The position numbers and the translations under genes are program-made. From positions 1 to 16,574 of the forward strand of contig WSUB01000366.1 of assembly GCA_019633425.1 (NCBI GenBank): 16,574 nucleotides of DNA, read 5' to 3'. Shown piece by piece: positions 8,814-16,574 of the stretch. This DNA comes from Tulasnella sp. 424 (Eukaryota; Basidiomycota; Agaricomycetes; Cantharellales; Tulasnellaceae). Under the pieces are notes generated by a model that searched no databases, was not told the origin of the DNA, and saw only the letters and a list, made by a program, of their open reading frames with translations. Position 1 is the stretch's first letter, and every line of letters begins with the position of its first letter.

Positions 8814-11800
8814 ATGTCAAGTCAACCCCCTCCAAAACCGCCTGCGACATCCAATCAACCTCCAGTTCCTACAGCTGATGACTCGACGCAAGACCTCCGT
8901 AACAGAGAGACGCTCACGAGAAGCGCTCTACTAACTCTACTACAGGTAACCCCGCCTTTAAGACGTCGGCACTTGTCGAGCTGACAACGTCCCATATTCC
9001 CCAGGACACCAACTGGCCCACTAAGTCGGAAGATGCAGCGCGAAACTTGGTTCAGATCATCAACACCATACCCGACCTTCCTCGAGACGTAACCCCTTTT
9101 AAAGATACTGTTGAGGAGCTCATCCGGTAAGGATGGCCTCCGGAAAACCTGATAAGGGATACTAAGCTAAACATTGTGCCTAAAAGCGTTCTGGAAGCTG
9201 CGGATGCAAGTCTGAGAGAAGCGCCGGACAGGTCCGGAAGGAAGCAAGGAGGATTTATGGACGGAGTCAAGCACGCTATCCCTTCGCGACGTCGCGGCAA
9301 ATGGACCGAGACCTTACGGACATGTCGGGCAGATATCGAGAAGCTCTCGACGACGCTTCGCGTAAGCGGATAAATTGGCATATTTTATACCGAGTCATAA
9401 CGTTGGTAGTCTATCCCTACAGAGCCGCTTGGAAAGTCTAACTCCGATAGGTGAGCCGCGCGCTCAGACTCGTCGACAAAGCCACACTAACACGATATTG
9501 TGTCCCACCCCATTAGGGAGGGTCGAAGACAAGGAGATGTCCTCTGGCCTCCAAAACCAGTCAACCTCCACCCCATTTGACGCCTCACACTCTCCGGAAC
9601 CGTTAGAATCTCAGGGTTCCCAGACGAGCTCTCCTGAACAAGCTACGACGTTGGAAAATCCGACGGGCCAACATGCATCTGTCCAAGGATCGTCCCTGCA
9701 CCTCCCCGGGGATCAGGAAAAACGTAGTCCTATTCGAGATGGAGTTCTCGCTGCGGCCAAGATGGCTTTCAACGCCGTAGAAGTCGTATCTGGAGCGGTT
9801 CCCCTCGTTGGAGATTACGTCGGCGGAGTTGCTAAGGTTGGATTGGCGTTTGTCAACATGATCGAGGTAAAACTATATACACATTTTTCTATCCATTTAC
9901 ACTCTGACCTGGGCTCTTCAGACTATGGACAAGAACGATGATATGACTAAGGAGCTAGCTTCCGACATATCGAAACTATCCGTATACTTCGAACATATCA
10001 AGAGATCAGATCCAGAGAAGGGCGACAATTCGGTTGCGCAACTTCAAAATCTGCAAAGGTACGTCGATTCCCTCCGAGTGAATCACTCCAGAAATTGCAG
10101 GATGACACATTGTCCAGGGAGCTTGAGAGCATTCAGAAGAAGGTCGGCGAGTGGGATTCCTTGGGCCGTTTCAAGAAGGCATTTCTGGCTAGTGCCCATA
10201 CTGAAAAACTAAGGACTCATCAAGATGCCGTGAAAAGTGCACTTGTTGAAATACAAGTACGTAATGCATTCGTGTCTACGGAAATCTTAGCTCAGGTGTT
10301 CCCCGGCCCCCTTTCGACACTAGCTCATCTCCGGTCTGAAAACCCTCGATATTGTCAGCAAACTCCGTATGTCTGTATTCAGGCTCTCTTTAAAGCTCCG
10401 TTTTGACGCGTTTACCTCAGAAAATAGCCAGTTGCGAGTGGAGCGACAGCGCCTTCTTGACCGCCTCGGGGACGGAAGTTATGGAGCGAGAGGAAACTCG
10501 ATTGAGGACGTCGTATGCCTTCCCGGCACGAGAGTCGAAATCCTTGACCGTATAGACCACTGGATCAAAGATACCTCGGCTTCGGCGGAGCGCGTTCTCT
10601 GGATTCGAGGAATGGCGGGACGTGGGAAATCGACGATCGCCTCGACGGTTGCTCATAGTTTAGCGTCGAAGGGGTCCTATACCATCTTTCACTTTCGCCG
10701 GGGTCATAATGCGTCGGATGGCCAGTTTATCTGCGCCCTCGCCAGGCAACTCGGGAAAGGGTCAGCTCCGGAATTGAAGAACGCAATCCTTGGTGCCGTG
10801 CGGAAGGACGAAGACATCGCAAGGGAACGCCTCGACAAGCAGTTCGAGACACTCCTCATTAAACCGCTCGACAAGCTGGAGGCTCGCACCGCCCCCATTA
10901 TAATCATCGTCGATGCCCTGGACGAATGCGAGAACGTCACCGATGCCGTGCGTTTCGTTCGGCTCATTGATCGGCACTCCTCCTCCCTCCCTACCAACGT
11001 CAAATTCCTACTCACATGTCGCCCCGAGGCACCACTCCTCGTCGCGCTCGAACCGAGGAAGTGGCATGCAGAAGACCTCGACTCGATGCCCCACGTGCTC
11101 GAAGACGTCACCAAGTTTATCCAACACTCCTTCGCGCAAATCCGAGAGGACCACGATCTTCCCGACACTTGGCCTTCGTTGGGAGATGTCGAAGACGTAG
11201 TCAACATGTCCCAAGGTCTGTTCCAATGGGCTCGTACGGCGATCACATACGTCGGTGATAGGTCGCCTGTCCATCGACTGCAGGAACTACTGCAACACTC
11301 GTCAACATGGGGCAAGCTCGATTATCTGTACCGTCAAATTCTTTCGAAAGCGTTCGACGAGGTGGCGGAAAACTCGATGCGGAAGGAGTTACTATCGTGG
11401 GTGCTGGAAACACTCGTAGCGGCGGCTTATCCCGTATCACTCGATGTCATCGCCTTCTTGCATGCGGAGCACGAAATCTTCAAGGGCCAAAGGGACACCG
11501 TCGGCTTTCTTCGGGACGACATTCTCGCGGACCTCAACTCCATTCTTCATATCCCTTCATCCCCACGCGAGCCGTTGCGGTTGATGCACACATCTATTCG
11601 CGACCTCCTAGAGAGCCGAGAAAGGTGCGAAAACCTGCACTATTCTGTCGACCTCGTCCAGGCCCATCGGCGCCTCGCAAACGTGACCCTCGAGATTATG
11701 GTACGTAATCTGAGGCGAAACATCTCCGAGCTGTCCGACCTTTCAGAGGCGAACTCCATGGTCCAGGATGCAGTCGAGAGGCATGTATCGCAGGGACTTC

Positions 11801-13307
11801 GGTACTGTTGCCGTTCGTGGTCCATTCATTTCACAACTGGGATGTCATGGTCGGAGGGAAATGGAGCGGTTGCCAGTGATATCTTATCCAAGTTCAGAGT
11901 GGTCAGCGAAGAGAAGCTTCTGGCCTGGTTGGAAGTCATGAGTTTGATCGGGGCGGTAGATGAGGCATTTACGATAGCAAAGCAAATGCATGAGTGGCTT
12001 GAGGTGAGCATACAACTTTGAATTGGAGTGCACATGGTACTGCGAGAGAGCTAACCTCAGTGCTCCAGCGTTCACCCCAATGGCTGCCGAAAACGTCCAG
12101 CGGTGACTTGATTACTCTTTGGAATGACGCTCATCAATTCATCAACTCGTCTTGGGAGCCAATCTCGTTCAGCGCGCTTCACATTTACGCTTCAGCTCTT
12201 CCGCACTGCCCCATGGAGACGGAGCTGTGGGCAAGGTATGGCGGTCAAGCAACAACTCGGATTCTGTGTGGGGAGCGGCGGGTGACCTGGACAGCATGGA
12301 CGGACGGCCCTCTGACCAGTGACACGGAATGGATCAGGTCCGTTGTCTTTTCGTCGGACGGCAAGGTTCTGGCATCTGCGTCGAATGGCATGACGGTTCG
12401 ATTATGGGATGCTCGGACTGGAACACAGTTGGGCGAGCCTCTGTCAGGTCACATGGAGGGAATCACCTCCGTTGTCTTTTCCCCGGACGGCAAGGTTCTG
12501 GCATCAGCGTCTTTTGACAAGACAGTCCGATTATGGGATACTCGGACTGGGGCACAGTTGGCCGACCCTCTGACCGGTCACACGGAAGGAATCACGTCCG
12601 TTGTCTTTTCGCCGGACGGCAAGGTTCTGGCATCTGCCTCTGCTGACAGCACGGTTCGATTATGGGATGCTCGGACTGGGGCACAGGTGGGCGACCCTCT
12701 GACCGGTCACACGGACTGGGTCACGTTCGTCGTCTTTTCGCCGGACGGCAAGGTTCTTGCATCTGCGTCGGATGATATGACGATTCGATTATGGGAAGCT
12801 CGGACTGGGTCACAATTAGGCGACCCTCTGACCGGTCACGCGCGATGGATCATGTTCGTTGTCTTTTCGCCGGACGGTCAGGTTCTGGCAGCTGCGTCGG
12901 ATGACAACACGGTTCGACTGTGGGATGCTCGGACTGGGGCACAATTGGGCGAGCTTCCGACCCGTCACACAAAGAGAATCACCTCTGTTTCCTTTTCGCC
13001 GGACAGCAAGGTTCTGGCATCTCCTTCAGCCAATGGGATTCCCCAGCTGTGGGATCCTCTCACTTGGCAAGCATTTGTTGGATCCTTAAAGATTTTCACT
13101 GTCAAAGAGGTTACTTTCAGGTCAGACTGGGTACTCTATGATTCCAACCGCCTGTTCTGGTTATCTTCTAACCATGGGCAGACGCTACGAGACTCATCCG
13201 CCGAAATTTTCTTCTCTCATGGTAGATTTGCTTTTTTGTACAAGCACAACCTTTTTCTCATTGATTCTTCCGAGGTCTCGGACTCTTTAACTCCTCATAA
13301 ACAATAG
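8814..13307 (+). CDS. NLR/STAND receptor: MLKL/HeLo-like helical domain, NACHT ATPase, six WD40 repeats (10 exons)
   Basis: Proposed exons: 8814-8945, 9005-9126, 9187-9361, 9423-9450, 9517-9866, 9922-10058, 10118-10256, 10324-10366, 10421-12003, 12069-13307. They join in one frame to 1315 residues; all introns are GT-AG and 55-67 bases. Residues 1-150 are mostly helical with a proline-rich start. Residues 153-225 are a low-complexity linker. Residues 227-375 hold AAKMAFNAVEVVSGAVPLVG and following helices, like the MLKL N-terminal/HeLo-like four-helix bundles of agaricomycete NLRs, which act by membrane attack. The NACHT follows: CLPGTR about 408-413, Walker A GMAGRGKST 439-447, Walker B IIIIVDALDEC 535-545, LLTCRPE sensor about 35 residues later, and a winged-helix-like region with LRLMHTSIRDLL. 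A helical linker (SFSALHIYASALPHCP) leads to WD40 repeats (988-1246) and a 69-residue tail. By family analogy ligand binding to WD40 opens the NACHT, which oligomerises and fires the N-terminal domain, causing cell death. No broken codon was seen. Least certain are the small exons and the acceptor at 10117. Confidence 0.88.
9423..9450 (+). other. 28-base micro-exon of the NLR
   Basis: Between a CCCTACAG acceptor and a GTGAGC donor, the 28 bases encode SRLESLTPI plus one base. It is the only way I found to link LSTTLR before it and GRVEDKEMSS after it in one frame without a stop. Confidence 0.55.
12321..13097 (+). repeat. Six WD40 repeats with exact 129-base period
   Basis: Units start at 12321 (132 bases), 12453, 12582, 12711, 12840 and 12969, each of 43 codons from the second on. 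Units 1 to 5 share long identical DNA (GGACGGCAAGGTTCT; CGATTATGGGA; GCTCGGACTGG), and the protein core VVFSPDGKVLASAS is identical in units 2, 3 and 4. Unit 6 is diverged (QLWDPLTWQAF) and ends the series. Differences among the repeats cluster at two places: the residues after GH (DTEWIRS, MEGITS, TEGITS, TDWVTF, ARWIMF, TKRITS) and the three before the TVRLWD strand (NGM, FDK, ADS, DDM, DDN, ANG). These lie on the top face of a propeller blade, where ligands bind in the related HET-D/HET-E group. Confidence 0.9.
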
Positions 13308-13739
13308 AAATTTCATGTATCTACTCAGATGTTTGCATGCATTGTGGCGAATCGGTAGCTAGGGCTCTTTCGTTCCCTTCTAACTGGAACGTTTTTGTAC
13401 TTCCTCGGTGTTATTTGTATCATTTCTCGCCTATATTTGTGCTTCTTTATTCCTTGTTACTTCCGCGACTTTTCCATTTTTCTACGATTCCGGCAAAAAA
13501 CTTAGCTGATTACCCATGGAGACTCTGTCAAATGTTTGCGTCCTGTCCCTGAGTCTCTCGTCACCCCGTTCACAGCCACATGATTCACATTGCGTACCCT
13601 GCTACAGGAGAAAATGTGGAATTGATGTCAGCCGAGCAAGGATGCGAAGGTAAGCTTTCGCGATTGGCGATTGCTGCGATTGCCCGGCCAGTTCCTGACC
13701 AGATTTGGACAACTCCCGCGTACACATTGTGCAACCCCG
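13308..13739. other. 3' flank of the NLR gene
   Basis: T-rich DNA containing copy 2 of the 3'-flank repeat (13363-13470). A possible exon-intron border at about 13649 (GCGAAG then GTAAGC, acceptor CCCCGCAG at about 13741) leads into the tail relic that follows. No complete gene is present. Confidence 0.4.
13363..13470 (+). repeat. T-rich 3'-flank repeat, copy 2
   Basis: Partner of 7815-7935. GGGCTCTTTCGTTCCCTTCT opens the match, and TTGTATCATTTCTCG and TTTGTGCTTC continue it. Confidence 0.55.
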
Positions 13740-13982
13740 CAGCCAGATTCCTTCTCGGGAATGTGCGTCAAGTCCGTCTCAAGTGGCTGGACGTCTTCAG
13801 ACGCTGTTAGATTTGGGTCAAACTGGCTGCTCTGCGGTTCCAAGCGCTTGTTCTGGTTACCTGTTCACTATCGCGGTCATGGAAATTCAATCTTCAAAAT
13901 CCTTTTCTGCCATGGTAGACTAGCTTTGTTGTCCAATCGCAAGCTTTCCTTCATCGATGTTTCTGAGTTCTTAACCTTGTAA
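13740..13982 (+). pseudogene. Relic of a second NLR C-terminal tail
   Basis: One frame reads DAVRFGSNWLLCGSKRLFWL, then ILFCHGRLALLSNRKLSFID and VSEFLTL before TAA (13980-13982). The intact NLR ends with VKEVTFRSDWVLYDSNRLFW, then IFFSHGRFAFLYKHNLFLID and SSEV. The two tails align along their whole length with one short gap. No WD40 repeat or NACHT sequence is left before it. It is either the last piece of a neighbouring, deleted NLR paralogue or a duplicated terminal exon that could still be spliced in as an alternative C-terminus. I favour the relic. Confidence 0.65.
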
Positions 13983-14012
13983 CTTCATCATGTACTATAT
14001 AAATTTGGTGCA

Positions 14013-14025
14013 TACTGTACTATTT
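14013..14025 (+). repeat. Isolated copy of the transposon end sequence
   Basis: TACTGTACTATTT matches 13 of 13 bases at the left end of the 683-base element (4583-4595). The match then stops, and no opposite end or subterminal CCGGTAA cluster was seen nearby. Confidence 0.35.
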
Positions 14026-14065
14026 GCCCTCTCCCGATATCTAGAGATAGCGGTCCCGGCTGAAG

Positions 14066-14464
14066 AACCATGGCAGTGTGGCTTTTCGTAAATGTTCTAT
14101 GACTCTTCATCATGAACAAACCTTACATCATTGATTCGTGGATGAACAGTTGGGAGTTGGGCAGACTCTCCTTCGACATTGTAGGTTTTGCCAAGTCGAG
14201 TGCAATCTTCTCCGAGATGTCCTAATTGAGCAACACCTTCCTCCGTTCCACCTCCGTAAAGCTCGTCATTGCCCTCTCCCATGCTGCCCGATGGCCGCGG
14301 GCCCCTGAGGAACCATGGAAGAGCGGTTTGTCGTATAGGTTATAGAACTCTTCATCTCCGAAGGAACCTGACATTGATTCGCGGTTGAACAGTCGCGAGT
14401 CAAGCATGCTCTCCTTTGATACTGTAGGTGTTGCCAAGCCCAGTGCAATCTGATCCGAGATGTC
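14066..14464 (-). repeat. Tandem duplication of the SKIP last exon
   Basis: Two units about 244 bases apart: 14311-14464 and 14066-14221. On the minus strand both read DISxxIALxLAxPTxSKES...NSQLF/DSRLF...ES. They share AACCATGG, TCCGAGATGTC and many bases between. The outer unit (14066-14221) has more changes, with an early stop after HESMM. Confidence 0.75.
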
Positions 14465-15787
14465 ACGGTTCTGTTCCCTGTGTGATCCGTTAAGTATGAG
14501 AGGAGATTTGGTGGCGTAGAAGCGTACCTTGCGAAGTGCTTAGCCTATGGCCCATATTGCTCTTCCGCATCTCGCGCTCTCGCTGTTGCCGCTTCTCGCG
14601 ACGCATCTCATCGCGTTTATATCCGAGCCGCCCCTTCGTCCTCCTCGTCCCCACCTCCTTCACTCTCGCTCTCACTACCACTACCGCTCTCGCTTCCACT
14701 ACTATAGCCAGCTAAGCTAGACTTCATGGCGCCTGGCTTTGCTGATGGGGCGGCGGACGACGGAGCTCCTCCACGTTCCCCCCCGGCACGTTGAGCAGAC
14801 AGACAAAGACTTTCCTCCTCGCTGGTCCTCTGCCTCTCCGGAATCTCCTGTTACATGAGCATGCGCTGTCGAACTTCCTCCCGCGCATGTCGGTCAGCGA
14901 TAAAGAAGGCGTCTGACAACTTGTCGTCAAGGTGGACGTCCTGGAGACCTCGACTGTCGGCGGCCAGCCGTTTATCGAGGGGGATGGTGAAACCTTTGTT
15001 GTTCTTCCAGTGGGAGATATAAGGTGGGATCATCCATTCCTTCTGTTCGGTAGTAGTGGCCTTGCGAGGGGGGCTTCATAGGATCGGGGGAGGCGGGCTG
15101 GGTGGTCCGCGAGGAATCCTCTTATACTTGAAGCGAGATGACTCCAGGAACTCTTCCGTTACTTCCGCCATCTTGCTTATTCTCTGCTTCAGATCGCCTT
15201 CAGAGCTGCCCTGCTGTCCTGGAGTTTATCGAACAAATGACGTTTCGCTTTGCCCGTCAAGGACATTCTTCGGCTGCGCGGTTTCGACCTTGTAATCAAC
15301 GAGTTTCTCCATTGCCGCTTTTGTCCTCTCAGCGGTCTGCTGCGCTTCATCCTAAGAGGGACGGTCCATCGAGGTGTCTTCGTCATTGAGGTCTTATCTA
15401 TTGATAGGCGGCAGGAGGTCTTCGAACTGCGATTGCAGTTTATACCATCTCAATGACCCTGTGTAGTCGTAATGGACATTGCCTTTAGTGTCAACTTGAA
15501 GTGCGAGTGCATCGCCAGACGAGGCCTGGAATACCAAGCCTCCGTTAGTTCGATCCCGATACAGCGTTAGGATCATAGGATGAACTAACTCGCCTTCAAG
15601 TTTCTACCCATCTTCAGAGGATACTTTGCTATGTGATGTTCCGGATACGATCCTCCATTCCCGAAGTCTGTTGCTTTGACGTTTTTCAGCTCGTTTAGTG
15701 CCCATAAGGTGGGATTGTGGCTTTAGGGGCGAGAACTGTTGTTGTGGTTAATGTTGTGGTCTCCGACCCGTCACCAGATGAACCCAT
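14066..15787 (-). pseudogene. prp45: SNW1/SKIP (Prp45) splicing-factor pseudogene
   Basis: SNW1/SKIP is a conserved spliceosome component and transcription co-regulator. On the minus strand, in order: MGSSGDGSETTT and PPYG near the start (15787-15700); FGNGGSYPEHHIAKYPLKM (about 15668-15610), the well-conserved N-terminal block; ALALQVDTKGNVHYDYT (15510-15460); QSQFEDLLPPI; AERTKAAMEKLV; AQPKNV; TPGQQGS; YKRIPRGPPSPPPPIL (about 15125-15080); then EWMIPPYISHWKNNKGFTI, PLDKRLAADSRGLQDVHL and DAFFIADRHAREEVRQR (15042-14860), the SNW core; a serine/glutamate-rich stretch; DEMRREKRQQREREMRKSNM; an intron (14478-14527); and the C-terminal block RDISDQIALGLATPTV, SMLDSRLFNRESMSGSFG, YNLYDKPLFHGSS. 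In-frame stops (for example after LLPPINR, RPS, ETSFVR, PPPIL and RQRMLM) and several frame changes make it non-functional. The expected coiled segment after ADRHAREEV is largely missing. Confidence 0.85.
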
Positions 15788-16062
15788 GACGATGTGTACA
15801 GGCTCCTGGGTGAATGCTACATCAAAGCTTCCATTTAGTCAAGGTTCAAGGCTCTCTAGATGACGGTGAGGTACCTTGCTAGAATAGCCACCGTGATTTG
15901 GAACCTTTTTGAACACGAGGTGGTCGGGTTGAGATCCAGACGGCAGAGCGAGTATATGTTACACAGCTTCGATTGGGTGTCGCCGGAGTTGGGTCGTCCT
16001 TTTGAATACACCCCAAGCAAACCAACTTTTTCATCTATGGAAAACATTATAGAAAACGCTCC
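15788..16062. other. Spacer between the SKIP relic and the foldback element
   Basis: No gene was recognised. Open frames here run into the foldback element and only reflect its low stop-codon density. The last 30 bases (ATGGAAAACATTATAGAAAAC) resemble the GGAAAAC words inside the element and may be a trace of an earlier insertion. Confidence 0.35.
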
Positions 16063-16064
16063 TA

Positions 16065-16498
16065 GGGGAACCAATTTTCTCGGTAGTTTTCAACTTTTGG
16101 AAAACGGCTTGGAAAATTGGGGCAGTTTTCCTGCTCTGAAAATATTGGACAATTTTCCTGATGTTTTTTCATTATGTGTTTTGCATTTTCAACATGGGTG
16201 GAAAACTGCACAACATTTTCCACTGATGGAAAACATTGCAAAAAAGTGGACAAAATTTTCCATTGAAAAGCAAGGAGCAGTATAGGAAAACTTCAATCAA
16301 TGGAAAACATTGTCCACTTTTCTGCAATGTTTTCCACTGATTGAAAATGTTGTGCAGTTTTCCACCCATGTTGAAAATGCAAAACACATAATGAAAAAAC
16401 ATCAGGAAAATTGTCCAATATTTTCAGAGCAGGAAAACTGCCCCAATTTTCCAAGCTGTTTTCCAAAAGTTGAAAACTACTGAGAAAATTGGTTCCCC
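16065..16498. mobile_element. 434-base foldback MITE flanked by TA
   Basis: The two halves are near-perfect inverted copies: the left arm 16065-16270 starts GGGGAACCAATTTTCTC, and the right arm 16291-16498 read backwards starts with the same 17 bases. Only a handful of mismatches were seen along about 205 bases (for example CGGTAG against CAGTAG, AAACGG against AAACAG, and changes near the centre). A spacer of about 20 bases (16271-16290) separates the arms. TA lies on both sides (16063-16064 and 16499-16500), the target duplication of Tc1/mariner-type elements. The arms are filled with spaced GGAAAAC/GTTTTCC words. It has no coding capacity. If transcribed it would fold into a long hairpin, a likely small-RNA source. 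Confidence 0.85.
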
Positions 16499-16500
16499 TA

Positions 16501-16574
16501 CAGCGTGGGACGTCAGGTCATGACTAACCCAACCACTGACCCGATCACCCCCAAACCGAAATTTTACTAAGTAA
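16501..16574. other. Window end, nothing recognised
   Basis: The sequence beyond the foldback element has a run of C-rich words (CAACCACTGACCCGATCACC) but no feature I can name. Confidence 0.3.

Noticed and set aside
10059..10100. Shorter version of NLR intron 6 ending at GCAG 10100
   Set aside because: With the GTACGT donor it gives the wrong frame and an early stop; the acceptor at 10117 keeps the frame and gives a 59-base intron like the others.
10257..10295. 39-base version of NLR intron 7 ending at CTCAG 10295
   Set aside because: It is shorter than all other introns and leads to a frame that cannot join the GTATGT donor at 10367; acceptor 10323 gives LISGLKTLDIVSKL in frame.
10704..11315. 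203-codon minus-strand frame inside the NACHT exon
   Set aside because: Shadow of the NLR; the plus strand encodes Walker A and B motifs over the same bases.
12321..13097. Regular 129-base repeats as a CRISPR-like or satellite array
   Set aside because: They encode canonical WD40 repeats in one open frame of a eukaryotic gene, with the repeat variation falling at protein surface positions.
15860..16285. 141-codon frame running into the foldback element
   Set aside because: Composition is dictated by the repeated GGAAAAC words; no start context, domain or splice support.

Overview
The window looks like nuclear DNA of an agaricomycete (basidiomycete fungus). Genes are cut by many short GT-AG introns (about 50-75 bases). 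The central gene is a fungal NACHT-WD40 STAND protein (NLR) of the kind expanded in Agaricomycetes. The other recognisable genes are eukaryotic housekeeping genes: CENP-C/Mif2, a nucleotide-sugar transporter and SNW1/SKIP (Prp45). No bacterial or organellar feature was seen.

Layout, left to right. Bases 1-264 hold the 3' end of an unrecognised reading frame. Bases 711-1005 (+) are a decayed fragment of a CENP-C gene. It abuts, tail to tail, the 3' end of a truncated UDP-galactose/UDP-GlcNAc-type transporter pseudogene (copy A, minus, about 1005-1985). A second, longer copy of that transporter (copy B, minus, 2477-3757) follows and carries several frameshifts. Bases 4584-5266 are a 683-base element with terminal inverted repeats and GC-rich subterminal repeats. 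Bases 5660-7784 (+) are a nearly full-length CENP-C/Mif2 homologue with an intact C-terminal cupin but one in-frame stop and three frame changes upstream. After about 1 kb of non-coding DNA, which includes a duplicated block in the upstream region of the NLR, the only clearly intact gene is the NLR (8814-13307, 10 exons, 1315 aa by my splicing). Its order is N-terminal helical region, MLKL/HeLo-like helical domain, NACHT ATPase, six WD40 repeats, and a unique C-terminal tail. Bases 13740-13982 are a relic of a second copy of that tail. Bases 14066-15787 (minus) are a heavily broken SNW1/SKIP gene whose last exon has been duplicated in tandem. Bases 16065-16498 are a near-perfect foldback element flanked by TA.

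Taken together, an intact and apparently fast-evolving immune/allorecognition-type receptor sits among broken extra copies of normally essential single-copy genes and two non-autonomous DNA elements. The relics keep introns, so they look like DNA-level segmental duplicates rather than retrocopies. The genes do not form a pathway. The shared theme is a duplication-prone, rearranging locus in which only the NLR has been kept open. Exon borders, domain calls and family names come from reading the sequence and from memory of the families; no search or alignment program was run.
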